Assembly (NCBI GenBank): GCA_009760855.2
Contig: WPIO01000005.1
Span: 9,127,501 to 9,191,500, forward strand
Reading direction: 5' to 3'
DNA: 64,000 nt
From: Cristatella mucedo
Lineage: Eukaryota > Bryozoa > Phylactolaemata > Cristatellidae
Shown: positions 11,608-24,400 of the stretch, piece by piece
How positions within the stretch are numbered: position 1 is the first letter of the stretch
How the letters are laid out: every line of letters begins with the position of its first letter
Notes under the pieces: model-generated
What the model was told of the DNA's origin: nothing
What the model saw: the letters and a program-made list of their open reading frames with translations, nothing else
The model's database searches: none
Translations under genes and position numbers: made by a program

Positions 11608-14600
11608 CAGAGAGAGAGACAGAGACAGAGAGAGGGAGAGACAGAGCGAGGGAGAGACAGAGAGAGGGACAGAGAGAGGGACAGAGAGAGGGAGAGAGAG
11701 ACATGGAGACAGAGACAGAGAGACAAAAAGAGACAGACAAAGAGAGACAGAGAGAAACAAGGAGGAGAGAGACAGAGGCAGGGAGACAGAGTAAGAAACA
11801 TAGAGACAGAAAGACAGAGAAAGACAGAGAGACAGAGATAGAGAGACAGACAGACAGACAGGGGGGCAAAGAAAGAGACAGACAGACAGAGACAGAAAGA
11901 CTGAGTGAGAGACATAGAGACAGAGAGACATAGTGAGAGACATAGAGATGGAGAGAGATAGAGAGCGACACAGAGACTCAGAGAGACAGAGACAGACAGG
12001 GAGACAGAGTCTCTGGCATTGACCTCCTAGCATCTTTCGTGCGAGCACCACTTCTATCGGTGCACTGCTCAGCAGCTGCAGTCACAATTTTGTCGTTCCT
12101 CTTTTGAAACTGTGAGATCACTCTTCTTTTTCTTCTTCTTCTTACTCCTACTTTTTCTCTTCTTGCCTAAGGACGTTGTAGCAGAGCTGTTTACTGATCG
12201 GTGGGCTCTGGGAACCAGTAGATCGGTTTCCGGTGAGATGGGGGTCAAGATGGAGGTCGGCCGGCTCACTTACCAGCCCCCATCAGAGGGAGGCAAGCAA
12301 TCATCGTGAGGCTGCTCGGCTTAATGCCTGACACCTTACCACACTGGGTACACTCTGTAAGTAGGAGGAAAAGTTCTCTGGCCACTTCACGCGTCTTGAC
12401 TGCACCAACATGTCGGTGGTGTCTGTGCTTTTTGGGAAGGAGTAGATGAATAACTAAGGCATCAGAGGTCGCTGATTCGGCTTTTTGAAAGAACCACAAC
12501 TAAGAAAGGTCGTCCTTGATCCAGCTTGCCTGTCAGCCGAGGCCTTCACTTCTGTGCAACATCGTACTAAAATCCGGATTAACAGCCTCAGTGGCTCTTG
12601 ACCTCATCGCCAGCAGCCACAGGGCAGAGGAAACATGAGGAAGGGAGGATCAGCCCCTGTCCCTCACTTGGGCCTAACGAGGGAATCTCCATCGATTATC
12701 AACTAATGCGAGTGTTTTGCAAGAAAAATTGAGCTCCGATGGCCACCCTTTTCCCTCGTCAAGTGGCCTTCGTTTACTATTGTGTCTAATGAAGCTGCAT
12801 GCCGAGGGTCTCTCGTGAGGTTATGGTACCAATTTCAAATGACCGAAGACCATCCACCTTCCACGGATGAGATGTAGACCCCCACTAAGACATCTTGGTT
12901 GGCCTATCCTGAAAGCCGCATCTAGCCAAGGTCCTCCTCCCTCAGCTAGCCACTCTTCTGCTACCAGTGCCACAGCAAGTACGCAGCCAGTGGCTGCTGG
13001 CACGAAACGAGGCCTGGCACTTGTCAAGCGGGCAAGATCGTCTTCCACAACCCTTTCCTAGCTCCGACAGCCGTAGAAGAATGCCGGCCTTTCAAACTCA
13101 GTCGGGGGTAGCCATGCTATGTGTCAAGCCGGCCGATTTACGTCGGAAGCAGAGGGGAAAGTTAATTTATGACGTGACTCTAAATAAAGGTCGCACGATT
13201 AGACAGTCTCATTTATATAGCATCAGAAGAACCTCTGTGACAGGGAAATAAAGGATTGTCTACTCCAACACTCGAGCCCACGACCTAGGTTGAAAAGTGC
13301 CTTAACCCTTGGCTTAGATCGAGCGACTCTCCTTCCTATACCCTGAAAATTCTGTGCCCTGGTGGCACCGTTGATCGAGGGACTCTCTAGCCCAAAACGC
13401 TTAAGACTATGTGCTCTAGTGGCACCGTAGAACTGACAATGACTGGAAGCTGCTGCCAGGCAGACTCGCGAAAGAGAGCAATCAGCCCCCACTCCTCACC
13501 GCGAACCCGTCTTACTGTTCCTGGTGCTTCAGTTGAGTCTCTATAAGAGAGCTTGACAGTGAAACATGGACCGCTGAATGTGTGCACTGCAAAGGCAGGC
13601 CTTTAAATGCACAGACGTTTAATTGCTATGAGATCAGTTTCTTTTTGCACTTTTGTAAATCGGTTGTATTCAGCCCATGACAGCACTCCTTCGGCTGATT
13701 GCCTCTATGGTGTTTGTCTCTATGTAAGGACTGGTGGCTGCTAAGATTGCTTGCAAAAATTCAAAGAAATTCTCGAAGTGGCTCAGTTAGCCAAGTATTG
13801 CTTTAAACTTGCTGTAGTGGATCCTGAACCAAGTCGGTTGCCACAAATCCCAAATCTGTAAATAGTGCTAGTCCTTACAGACGAATAAAACTTTATTTGA
13901 ACATTTTTTTCTCTGTGAATTTCTTGATAGTAAATAACGATGAAACTGAACTGCTGCTCATAGGACACCCTAAGCGTGTGGCTGGATTAGAAGACTTCGC
14001 TCTTCTAATAGGTGATGCTATTGTGCGACTATTACTCACGTGCTCGAAAATGTAGGTGTCGTTTTCCACAGCTGCCTAAATCATTTTAAAAGCTTCATTC
14101 AAAAGACTGCTTCTACATCTAGCCATCACGTCCGATTCCTATCTAAGATTAGTAGCTGTCTTCCACAACTACTTGAAAAAACATTTAACTAGCTACTTAG
14201 TTCTGTCTCGGCTTGATTACTGTAATTCGTTTTTGGCTGGACTACCAAAACAGCAACTAGGCCACTGCAGCTGGCTATGAATATGGCTGCAAGGCTAGCT
14301 TTCAAGTCCAAGAGGTTTGACCACGTGTCTCCTTTGCTAAGAGCTAGGATAGCTGCCAGTTGATCAATAGATACAGAGCTAAGTTCTTATGCTGACCCAC
14401 AAGGACCACCACGGTTTAGGACTTCCATACGTAGCTGAACTGCTGCACCAGTTTCAGCCTCCTCTGCCCTCAGGTCTTGTATGGACAATAAATTAGCTGT
14501 TCAATTCCTGTGCTTACAGACCGTTGGTGACAGAAGCTTTAGCTCTGCAGGTCCTAGGCTGTGGAACTCGCTTCCATGATTCTTACGCAACGACAACCAC

Positions 14601-15362
14601 TCTGCTGCTGCCGACTATAGCACATCCTTTCCAGCGGTCCTGAGCTGCTACTTGCATGCTACCCACTACCTCAACTGCTCTCCTGACTCTGCTATGCTTC
14701 CCACTTTGTCTTTGTTGCATGAGATGAAGTCTGTTGGCTACGAAATGCGTACCAAAAGCTGCTTAGGTTGTGAGTGCGCTATGCAAAACTCTCCAGTGCG
14801 ACAGCCACTGAGTATTTGTGGCTTTGTGGAGTTACAGACGGAGATACACTACATTACTGCAAGTCAAATCCACTGCTTTTTATTTGCTCAACCGATATAC
14901 ACGGCTATGCCGACGGTAGCAGAGCAAGGCAGCAATCAGGAGTGCCCATACTTGTATACAAACCCATACCTTTTTCTAGTCTGTTACCATAGAGAGGGGC
15001 TGTGCACGGCACCAGCCATTGCTTGCTAATCAATTAGAGCCTCTACCATTTCTCACGATCAATTAAATTGGACTTTATAGACTGGTTGCAAATCATTGTA
15101 ATAAAGGAGTCGTTAGTGACCTCAAGCATTTTTGTTATCTAACTAACTGCTGCTTTGGCTTGCACCTATCTACTTATGGTTTGTTGCTCAATTAAAGTAC
15201 TATTATTTAGGCAGTATGTTCCTCTCGGCATGGCCAAGGCTTCCAAGCATGCTAAAGTGGCACAGGAGCTAGAGGAGGGGCAGAGAGGCATTCCCCACAC
15301 ACATGCACACGTGCACACACGCATGCACACACACGCATGCACACACATGCACACACATGCAT

Positions 15363-15415
<53 letters not shown>

Positions 15416-18400
15416 TGCACTTACAACCTGGGCAGCCTCAACTCCCACGCCCCTTCCGACCATCACTATCGACGAAGTTATGTCCTCTTTCAACTCGATG
15501 AGCAACTGCCAAGTTTGAGTCTGATAAACACGATGATTTTACACTATAACCTGTCATTATTGTGGTCTTTCCACCTACATTAAAATCTTGCTGGTTTTGA
15601 CCTACATAAAAAAGCAACAAGCCTTGCCCTAAGAGGAAAATCCTGGGCCCCCCTCTCACTGCCCATACGTGTATTCAGCAACTGTCCTTGTCGTAAAACG
15701 GCTCCACCTGTTTGCTTTGCTGTCTGTGCACGAGGAGCAGTATTAATTTCTGCTGTTGACCTGCTCAAAAACAAGTATGGCTGTCATTTGGGCTTACCTG
15801 TGCCTAAACTTGTAGGACCTGCTTAGCTCTAAAAAGCAAAGGCAAAAAGCTGCCTCTAAGGCAGCTCGGGCTGACAGCTTCGGGGTGAAAGTAATTGGGA
15901 TCGCAGCAGCCATACATCAAAGCTTTAAATAACCTATCCTAACTTCTAATCCAGATTTCATCGGCCCGGGGAGCCACTGGTAAGCTGCAGCAAAGTAATA
16001 ATCGAACATCGTTGGGCATCACTGCCACTGTTAGAATGCAGTATTCCTAGCCGTAAGGTACTCGAATTTTGCGACCCAGGTCGTGGGTTTGACTCCTGAA
16101 GCAGGCAAATCTCTGTCGCCTGCTGCGAGTTGGCCACAGCAGCTGAGGCTCTTTTATTAGTGTATGAGTTATAAGCTATGCTTTACTTTTTCTTTAATCT
16201 GCTCCATCTCGTTAAAGTCTTATTTTCCTTTGCAAGTATGATTGACTACGACTTTGCATATAGAGAGTGCTTTTTCACACCGCCTAGGAAAGGGTTTCTT
16301 AACACGTGCACTCGCGAGGCTCCCTCATTAAGAAGCTAAAACTCGATGTAACCGGCTTGCTACATTTTACCGACTGTGAGCTTGTGCCGTCCTAACCGGG
16401 TCGGTCGAATTCCTTTGGCCAGCCTCCAATGCTCCCTGACCATTATGCCAGCAGAGGGCTCGCAGGGTAACTAGCATGGTCGAGTGTATTTGTGTCTTTA
16501 TTAGGTTGCCGTCCAGGCTAGGCGATCAAGCCAGCTTGTCTGACCTTTCGGCCGTTCGGCCGACCTCTAAGACTTCCTGCCGGTGATATCGATGGCAACC
16601 TGCCAGACGTAAGGTCGTGCCTGCGGTTTGAATGCCACGAGAAAGCCAGAAAGCACAATCTCAATATGCATTCCCTTCCTCCCCCTCTCAGTCTGGTTGC
16701 AGGATTGGCCTACTAGAACTTGACATCCCGTGCGTCTGCTGTATGCTCTTGAGCTGGTGCAATAGCGTTCCATAAATAGCAGGAGTTGGCATGCAGGATG
16801 CAGAGACAGGATGCAAGCAGGTCGTTATCAAGCTTTGCTAAGAGCCAACCGAGCTGGGTCACTAACCTGAGCTGCCGACTGTTTCCACGGCAGCCATAGC
16901 AGGCGAATCGGCCGACCTAGGCCACTCCGGTACGTTCGCTCTGATTCAGCTCGTCGAGCTGCAGCAGCAGCAGCACGCCAGGCGGAGGCTGCACTGACGA
17001 CTCGATCCATCGGGCCAAGTTTGCAGCAGCATGTGCCCTGGCGCCAAGAGCCTCTGTTGCTCCACTTTTGTAGCCCAGAACCTTTCTTTCCTGCATGGTG
17101 GTATTCTTTGCTCAGCCGGCCAGGCAAGGTCATGCACTCGTTGGCTCTCTGAAATGCAGGCTTCATTAGCTAGCAGGCTAGCTGAGATGCACTGTATGCC
17201 CCTTGCATTGAGCTCGATGTTTAGCTCGTCCTGCTGCTGCTGCTACTGCTGCACGGTATGTGTCTGGCTCACGCTCTTCCTCCTGTGCTCACTGCTGCAG
17301 CAAAGCGCGACAGCGGCGGAGCGATCAAGGAGAGGCCAAAGGGTGCTCTAGGAGCAGCACCAGATGCAGCCACTGGCCAAAAGATCACCAAGCTCAGCCC
17401 TTTGCCGCCCATCACTGCTGGAAGCTACTCCGTGCCTCAGTGTCCCGTTATAATGCTCATCGGTAAGTGAGGCGCTCGGTCGCTCGTTGAGTTTCCCCAG
17501 AGTATCCGGCTATCCCAGCTGGCTTAGCTGTCTGCAGCCTTCTTTGGGATAGTGCTAATTACAGCAGAACCGGAACTGCACCCAGGGAGCCGGCCCAGGA
17601 GCTTTGTTTGTTTCGCTTGCCTGTTTACCTTGATTTTTCATTGACTGTCGTTTTCTCTGCTATCATAAGGATTGCCCGTGATCTCGGCCGCACGGTCGGG
17701 TATATTTTTCCGCTATAACCTACCTTGCTGTCTGCCATGTTATGGTGCCGCTATTGGAAAACTCTTTGTCTTATTGCTTAATGTGAGCCATTTGCACTAG
17801 GCCCTACCGAAGGTAGAAAGGTAGGAAATTGCACCTTTCCAGGGGCACCTGGCTGCGAGCAGTTTTCATGCCTAGGAGGTGACTATAAGGACAGCGCAAG
17901 ATAGAAAATTCCTCCACTGCAAGCACGTCCATGACTTTTTGAAAAACCTCCCATGGGCACCGAGCATCGACCTTGCTTTTTTGCACTAAAAATGAACAAG
18001 TAAAAGCCGGCTGATTAAACAGCCTCATTTACATAGCCGCAGAAGAGTCTTAGTGGCTATCACCTCTATTTACAGTGGGAAACAAAAGATCGCCGGATAG
18101 AGCACTCAAAACCGCGAGCTAGGTCGTGAAGTTTAAGCACTTTCAAAATGGGATGGGACTGGTAGGGAGAAATTTGAATGGCTATTATCGACTTACACCA
18201 CGACTCTCCATGTCCTGAGTTTGTGCCACCTGCAGCACGAACTTATTCATCTCTTTCTAGCCTGGAAATCAGGTCCAAAGGCAGTCTTAGGTGCCTATAT
18301 ATGGACAATGTACCTTCAGTCTGTTGGTGTTTGGACTGCGCGTAACAAAATAGCTTCTCCGTGCATACCTGAACTGCACCAGCATGCCAGCCTCGTCGTG

Positions 18401-21400
18401 CCCCTAGTCTTTCTTAGAACAGTAACTTGCCTACCTCTTCAGTTGGTGCAAGCACTATTAGCTGCAGCTGCATATCTACTCCCATCTGTTCCAGACTAGG
18501 GAACTTGCTGCCAAAACCGTTTTACAGCAAGGCTGTTAGTTCTCTCCTTGGAGATCTGGTTGTCCGGCACTGCTGCGCTACTGGGCTACTTTCGTACATC
18601 GACATACATTGGCTGCTGGCATGGTAGCTATGCTTGCCACTGCTGCATCGTTAGGTTGTGGCTGCTGGCTGAACAAATCCTTCTTTGATTATGCTGTAGA
18701 ACCTTCTACAGCCCAGCAACCATTCAATCCTCACTGTATTTCAGTTTTACGGATGGTGCTCTGCAAATGTACCGATAACTTTAAAAGCATGAACATCCAT
18801 TTACAGGAGCACCTGGCAGCGGACGACACAGCCAGGGAAGAATGCTGTTCGGGCGATACGGACAAAACGGATGGGTCCTAGTCTCCATGGGTGATATCCT
18901 CGAGCAAGCTACCAAGGGTGGGCAGCGCCTAGCCGATGACAAGGCACAAGCCATGCAGAAGCTGATTGCCGATGGCGTCTTTGTCGACGATGTAAGTGCA
19001 GTTGTACTCCTGATGCACAGACACAGGTGTATGCTATAGGCTTGTGTTGTATTGCTAGCTTGGGCTAGCTACTGGTGGTTCGAGCCTGTTAATACACAGT
19101 GTGTGTCAGATATGCCTTGCTGTACAAAGTGTTTCTCTAAAGGAGAAAGCCGTGCGCAGGTAGAGTAGGCCCTCGGATGCTGGTTTTTGCCGGTCGAGCT
19201 TTGGAAGGCTGCTTGCTGACTGCTGCAGGACACTAGCTTTGCCAACGAGTCGTGGCAAGCCGCCATCCTCCGGCCAAGTGGTAGTTGCTCGAAATCTCTA
19301 AAATGTCATTCATTGGCTGCAAGAGCCAGCAGGCGTTAATCTCTCGGTGACTGTCGCATGATGGATGTCGGTGTACACCGAGAAGGAGCTAGTGAGTGCT
19401 TCCTGTCGACCGCCGACAACTGAGGATTTAATAAGTAGTTAGCATGAGAACCGGCAGGCTTACCACCAAGCAAGGAATTTGTCTAGCTCCGAGGTTGTAA
19501 ATAGCTAGGCTCTCATAGCTGTCCTAGGCAGGGCTGCCGAAATATGCCATCGAGAGAGTTAGCCCTCAGTGAGGTCTCTATGTCGATCTTTAGGTCTAAT
19601 AGATATGGTAGCTTGCTACCTTGTTTACTAGAGTAACTGGTGGGCTACTGGTCGAATAGGAGAGGCAAGTCAATTGGTCTCTCACTCTGACCTTCAGGGA
19701 GGCCTGCCACAGCTCATATTCTTCTTCATGCTCTCCTGGAGAACGACGGATATTATCAGTATGGGTGTGGCTCCTCTCACGGCAGTAAATCCAAGTCTTT
19801 CCTTTCTTTTGCTTACTGACTAGCCGGTCAGAAAATGCTTGTGCTCTCTGGGTTACTGACACAGGAACTCACTTCCACATTATTCCACAAATACCAGCTG
19901 TTTCGGTGTTGCCTATTTACAGCACTTCCTGACCAGCTATCCTTCACTGATACTTTTTTGCTGCTAATGCCCTACTTTACAGCAGTTATCGTTTTAGATT
20001 GCTGCATGGGAATTCAACTTTTTGCCAGCGATCGAGTTTTGAGTGTACCGTTTGAACTTCATCCACATAACAATCGCTGCAGTCCTTGGTCCATTTTTAT
20101 GTTATACATAGGGATACATTTCATTATGTGAGGGTGTCATGTTGGGCCAGAGCTACCAGTAGTGTGAACTGCGGCACTCTCTGTTCTTCTGCTCGACAGT
20201 TGTCAATTATTCTCGACCCACCGATTGCAAAAGTGGTCCCTTGCGGTTGGCCTTCACTGGAGCATGCGTAGCACTGCCAGGAAATTCAATCCTTCGTTCA
20301 TCATTAGATGCACACTCCCAAATATTAGGTAGGAGCTGTCCCTCAACATGTTCTATGGGGAAGGCCGTGGCACATAGAGCGGCTGGAAACCTGTAGCATC
20401 GGCATTGCTGCTCGTGCTCGGAGTGATTGATAGCAGTGCAGTGGCATAGTTTTGGTAGTGGCGCCGCCAGGGGCAGCAGCAGAGCCGTTCGTTCGAGCAC
20501 TGGCATAGGTAGGCAATCTGCTGCAGGAAACGACAGTCAAGCTCCTCCTAGAGCAGGTGTCGGCCAAGTCGATGGCTGGTGGCATCATAATCGAAGGCTT
20601 CCCGAGATCGGTCGGGCAGCTGGAGGCCTATTCTAAAGCGGTGAGTGCTCGTGAGACCTCGACATCGCGCGCTCGTCACGTCCGGTCCTGCTCGGTGTCC
20701 GCGTGTGCAGCACCGTTTGCGTGGCCGGCTGCTGCTCAGCCCGTGCGTCCTGGCTGCTGGCTGCTGCCGTGCATTTGCAAGAGCCGTGAGGGAGAGCTGC
20801 TCGCACGGTATTGCAGATTGGGCGCTTGGACATGGCCATCCTGCTCGACTGCACGGAGGAGCAGTGCATCGATAGGCTCAGCAAGTCTGGCTACAGCCAG
20901 GCTCGTATCAGCACAAGCCTCGAGCTGTTCCAAAAGGAGACGCTACCTGCAGCCTACAGCATTGATAAGCTTGGCAAACTGGCCATCGTGAGTGCCTTAC
21001 CACTGTGCCGATGGCAGGCTGCAGAGTGCATTAAAGGGGCAGCATTGTTTCGAAGTCGTGCCAACATCCAGGCATCATTTGGCATCATTGGTGACCCCTT
21101 GTAGGCCCCGGACTCTTTCCCACCACCAGTCCATCGTTTGATGGCTTCAGACTGCATGTGCATGCAGATTAGCTAGCCTAGTCAGTCGAATTCGTTGTCT
21201 AAATAGCGTTGACAGTAAGTGCCTACTACAGAGCTTTTTAGAAACTGAGAGAATAATTTGCCATATGCATTACGTTAGCAGCGAAATGAAAGTGCAGCTT
21301 CGACCACTGGCGTCCCCTCGGGCCTAGAGCACGCAGCATACATACAGTTTAATTTTAGTTCGAATTTGGAGACAACCTGAATTGCTACATGCGACCGCAC

Positions 21401-24400
21401 ACGTAGTTGGGACGTGTCAGAAAAGTAGCAAGTCTGAGCATCGCAGGAAATTCAGGGCCGACTTTTAATTAACTTTGAGTATGTCTGCAGCAACCTGGTG
21501 CACCATTGACCAGCAGACAAACTGCTTGATTCGCAGCCTGGAGATTCCAGCATCATGCTGCATTCTCGCTTGCTGAGTTCGTCTCGATTGGATGTTTCAC
21601 TCAAATTTATTGACTAAGCATCTTTACGTCGGATGGCCCTACTAGTGTTCCAGCCATGCACGGGTGGCACTATCACGTCTTTGATGCCTAGCTGGTTAAG
21701 GCGATCCTACTTCTACTACACAGCTCGCTGGCACTAGTTTTTTATAGCTATACAACCGTACTGAAAAAATTGGGTATGCCCTTTTGTAATTTTCTAAACT
21801 TGCTATTGAGATTTAAGTCGAGTCATTCTTTGGACTGTCATGCACAAAACGTATTATTAGCAGCCTAAAAATAGACGCACGATTTGCCAGCCACGTAAAT
21901 AGATAATAATAATAATAATAATAATAATATTGCACTTGATAAAGCGCCCTCAGAGAACTTAATCTCTTTCTAGGCGCTTTACATTTGCTGCAAAGTGATA
22001 TGCAATAGAATAGTAAGTAAAATCATGCTTGAAAAACAAACAAAATGAATAATATGGTTAGGGGTGACATGCACAGGGTCAGCATGCAAATGTGGTTAGT
22101 GGCTGTATGCACAGTGTCAGCACGCATACGCACGTGAAGGACGAATCACAGGGAACCACTAAATGCTGTCCTAAATAGGTGTGTTTTTAAGTTTCTTTTA
22201 ACTGTGGTCAGGTCAGGGGATGTTCTGACACAGGTCGGGAGGGAGTTCCAGGCTTTGGGAGCATACGAACTAAATGCACGGTCTCCAAAGGGTTTAAGAT
22301 TTAAGGTTTGTACGAGGTATTTCCAGACTGTTGGATTCCGAAAAGCGAGTGGTACGATGCTTGGCCTGATGGGGTAGTATATCTGAAAGATAGGCTGGAG
22401 CCATAGAATGAAGAGACCTAAAAGTGAGCGACAAAACCTTGAAGTCAATCCGTTGCCTCACTGGTAGCCAGTGCAGGTCGGCGAGAAGTGGAGTAATGTG
22501 GCAACTGCAACGCTCACGACAGACAAGCCTAGCTGCAGAGTTTTGCACCAGCTGCAATCGCCTGATCGCACATGCTGGTAGGCCAGTAAGCAGTGAGTTG
22601 CAGAAGTCGAGACGGGATATCACGAATGCATGGACCAACTTGGACGTGGTATCCTTATCTAAACAAGCCCTAATTTTAGCAATGTTATGAAACTGAAAAT
22701 AGGCAGATTTGACTGTGGAGCTGATGTGGTCGTCTAACGAGAGGTCGCTTTGGAATATGACACCTAGATTTCGAGCTGATTCAACTGGAGATATGCTGGG
22801 ATGTAATAATACTGCAGTCTCGAAGCAAAGCAGAGTATGTAATTACAGTACTGTTGCTGCACTGCTATTGCTTCCTGCTTCCCATAAATGCGACTTCTAA
22901 TAAGAGCCTCTCTGAGACCGACCAAGGCTTGAATCGCCAAGCAATTTTCAAGCGAAGGGCTCAGCTGCCTTTAGAATAAAATACGCAAGATTTGTTACCT
23001 CCTATCTAAGTACAAGTCAGCTTGCCTGACCAACCGAATCACGGCCACCAATGTAGAATGGCGGTGCTGGCGAGAGCTTCTCGCGAGCTTGGGCTCTTTA
23101 GGGTGAAAGGGTAGAAGCTCTGCAGTAAATACAGTCTCCATGCACGAGACAACAAAGGCAAAAATCTCGCCAAGGCAACTTCAAAATTTGGCAAAGCTTC
23201 TGGGACGGTGCAGAATGTTTTTTAAATTACTAGGAGACCGCCACAACAGCGCCCAGCGCTGTGGACTGCTATGATTTCTCGGCGGCCTGCATTTCGCAGC
23301 AAGAGCCTGCTAATGCCACCCTATCCTACAGCTGATTGGTTTAACTGAAACCCTATCCTACAGCTGATTGGTTTAACTGCTGCAAATGGGTGCCTGCCCT
23401 CAGATCAGAACTGACCTGAGTGATATGCCGCATGATTGCAACTGCGATTGGAACCGTTAAGGAGGATCAGTTTGCTGTAATTGACTTTCTGCCCCAACTT
23501 TGATATGCAAATTTGGCTCGTTGTGCATGTCTTAGAGTGTGGAACTCGCTGCAAAAATCCTGCTTAACTGCAGACCAGCTTTGCTTCCGCTCTGAGCGGC
23601 TTCTTTTCGGACCGCTTCCACAGCTGCATTCTCCAACCTCGGTTGAGATCTGCTGCTAGCCATCAAGTGCGCAACTGGTAGCAGCATTTACTGTGATTTT
23701 TGAGTATGGAGCTCCCCAAATTTAACATGCACGTCTACTTTAGTTACCACGACAAGAAACACGAGCCTCGCGACAGGAAATTTCTCTGTGGTTGACTCCT
23801 ATAATAGAACAGATACGTAAATAGTATGGCACTAAAAACGATTTTGTAGAGATCGGGCCTGCCAATGTCGAGTCTCTTCTGTAACCCTTTAAATCTGCTA
23901 TGCTTAAGTACCGGATTACTTTCTGTGAAACCCTTGATTTTGTTGCTCTATGTTTGTCTCATATCCGTCGTGACGGCTAATATCGAGATAGCGGCAATTT
24001 GCATCTGTTCCTTGAATCCGTATGTATAATTGAGCTAGTTCTGTGAAACCGTTGCAGATCCATGGAGATCGCGATTCCGCGAAGGTTTTCCGGGATATGT
24101 GTGCTGCAATTGACAGTGTGCTTAAAGGTGAGAAATCACAGCAGCTTATACGTGTTTGTAAATTAGCAACCTCCGCCCCAAATGTTCAATCGTTCTGTAT
24201 TAGTGGACAGATAAAGTCTTAGGTGGCGGAATGATATTCAATGGCGCTGCATTGTAAGTTCCGGCGATACTGAGCTCGCTGGTAAAGACAGCTCTTGGCC
24301 TACGATCAAATAGTCAAATTAGTGCTTTGTTGAACCTTGGAACCACGAGTTACCCTGATTGATAGAAGCGGAGAGATAAACAGAGGGATTAACAAGCGAA

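Noticed and set aside
15166-15583. Thr-His and Cys-Val repeat frames
   Set aside because: Translation of a (CA)n/(GT)n microsatellite. The same applies at 49.0 and 51.6 kb.
22424-22690. Plus-strand frame opposite the LINE-B reverse transcriptase
   Set aside because: Shadow of the antisense LINE-B coding region.
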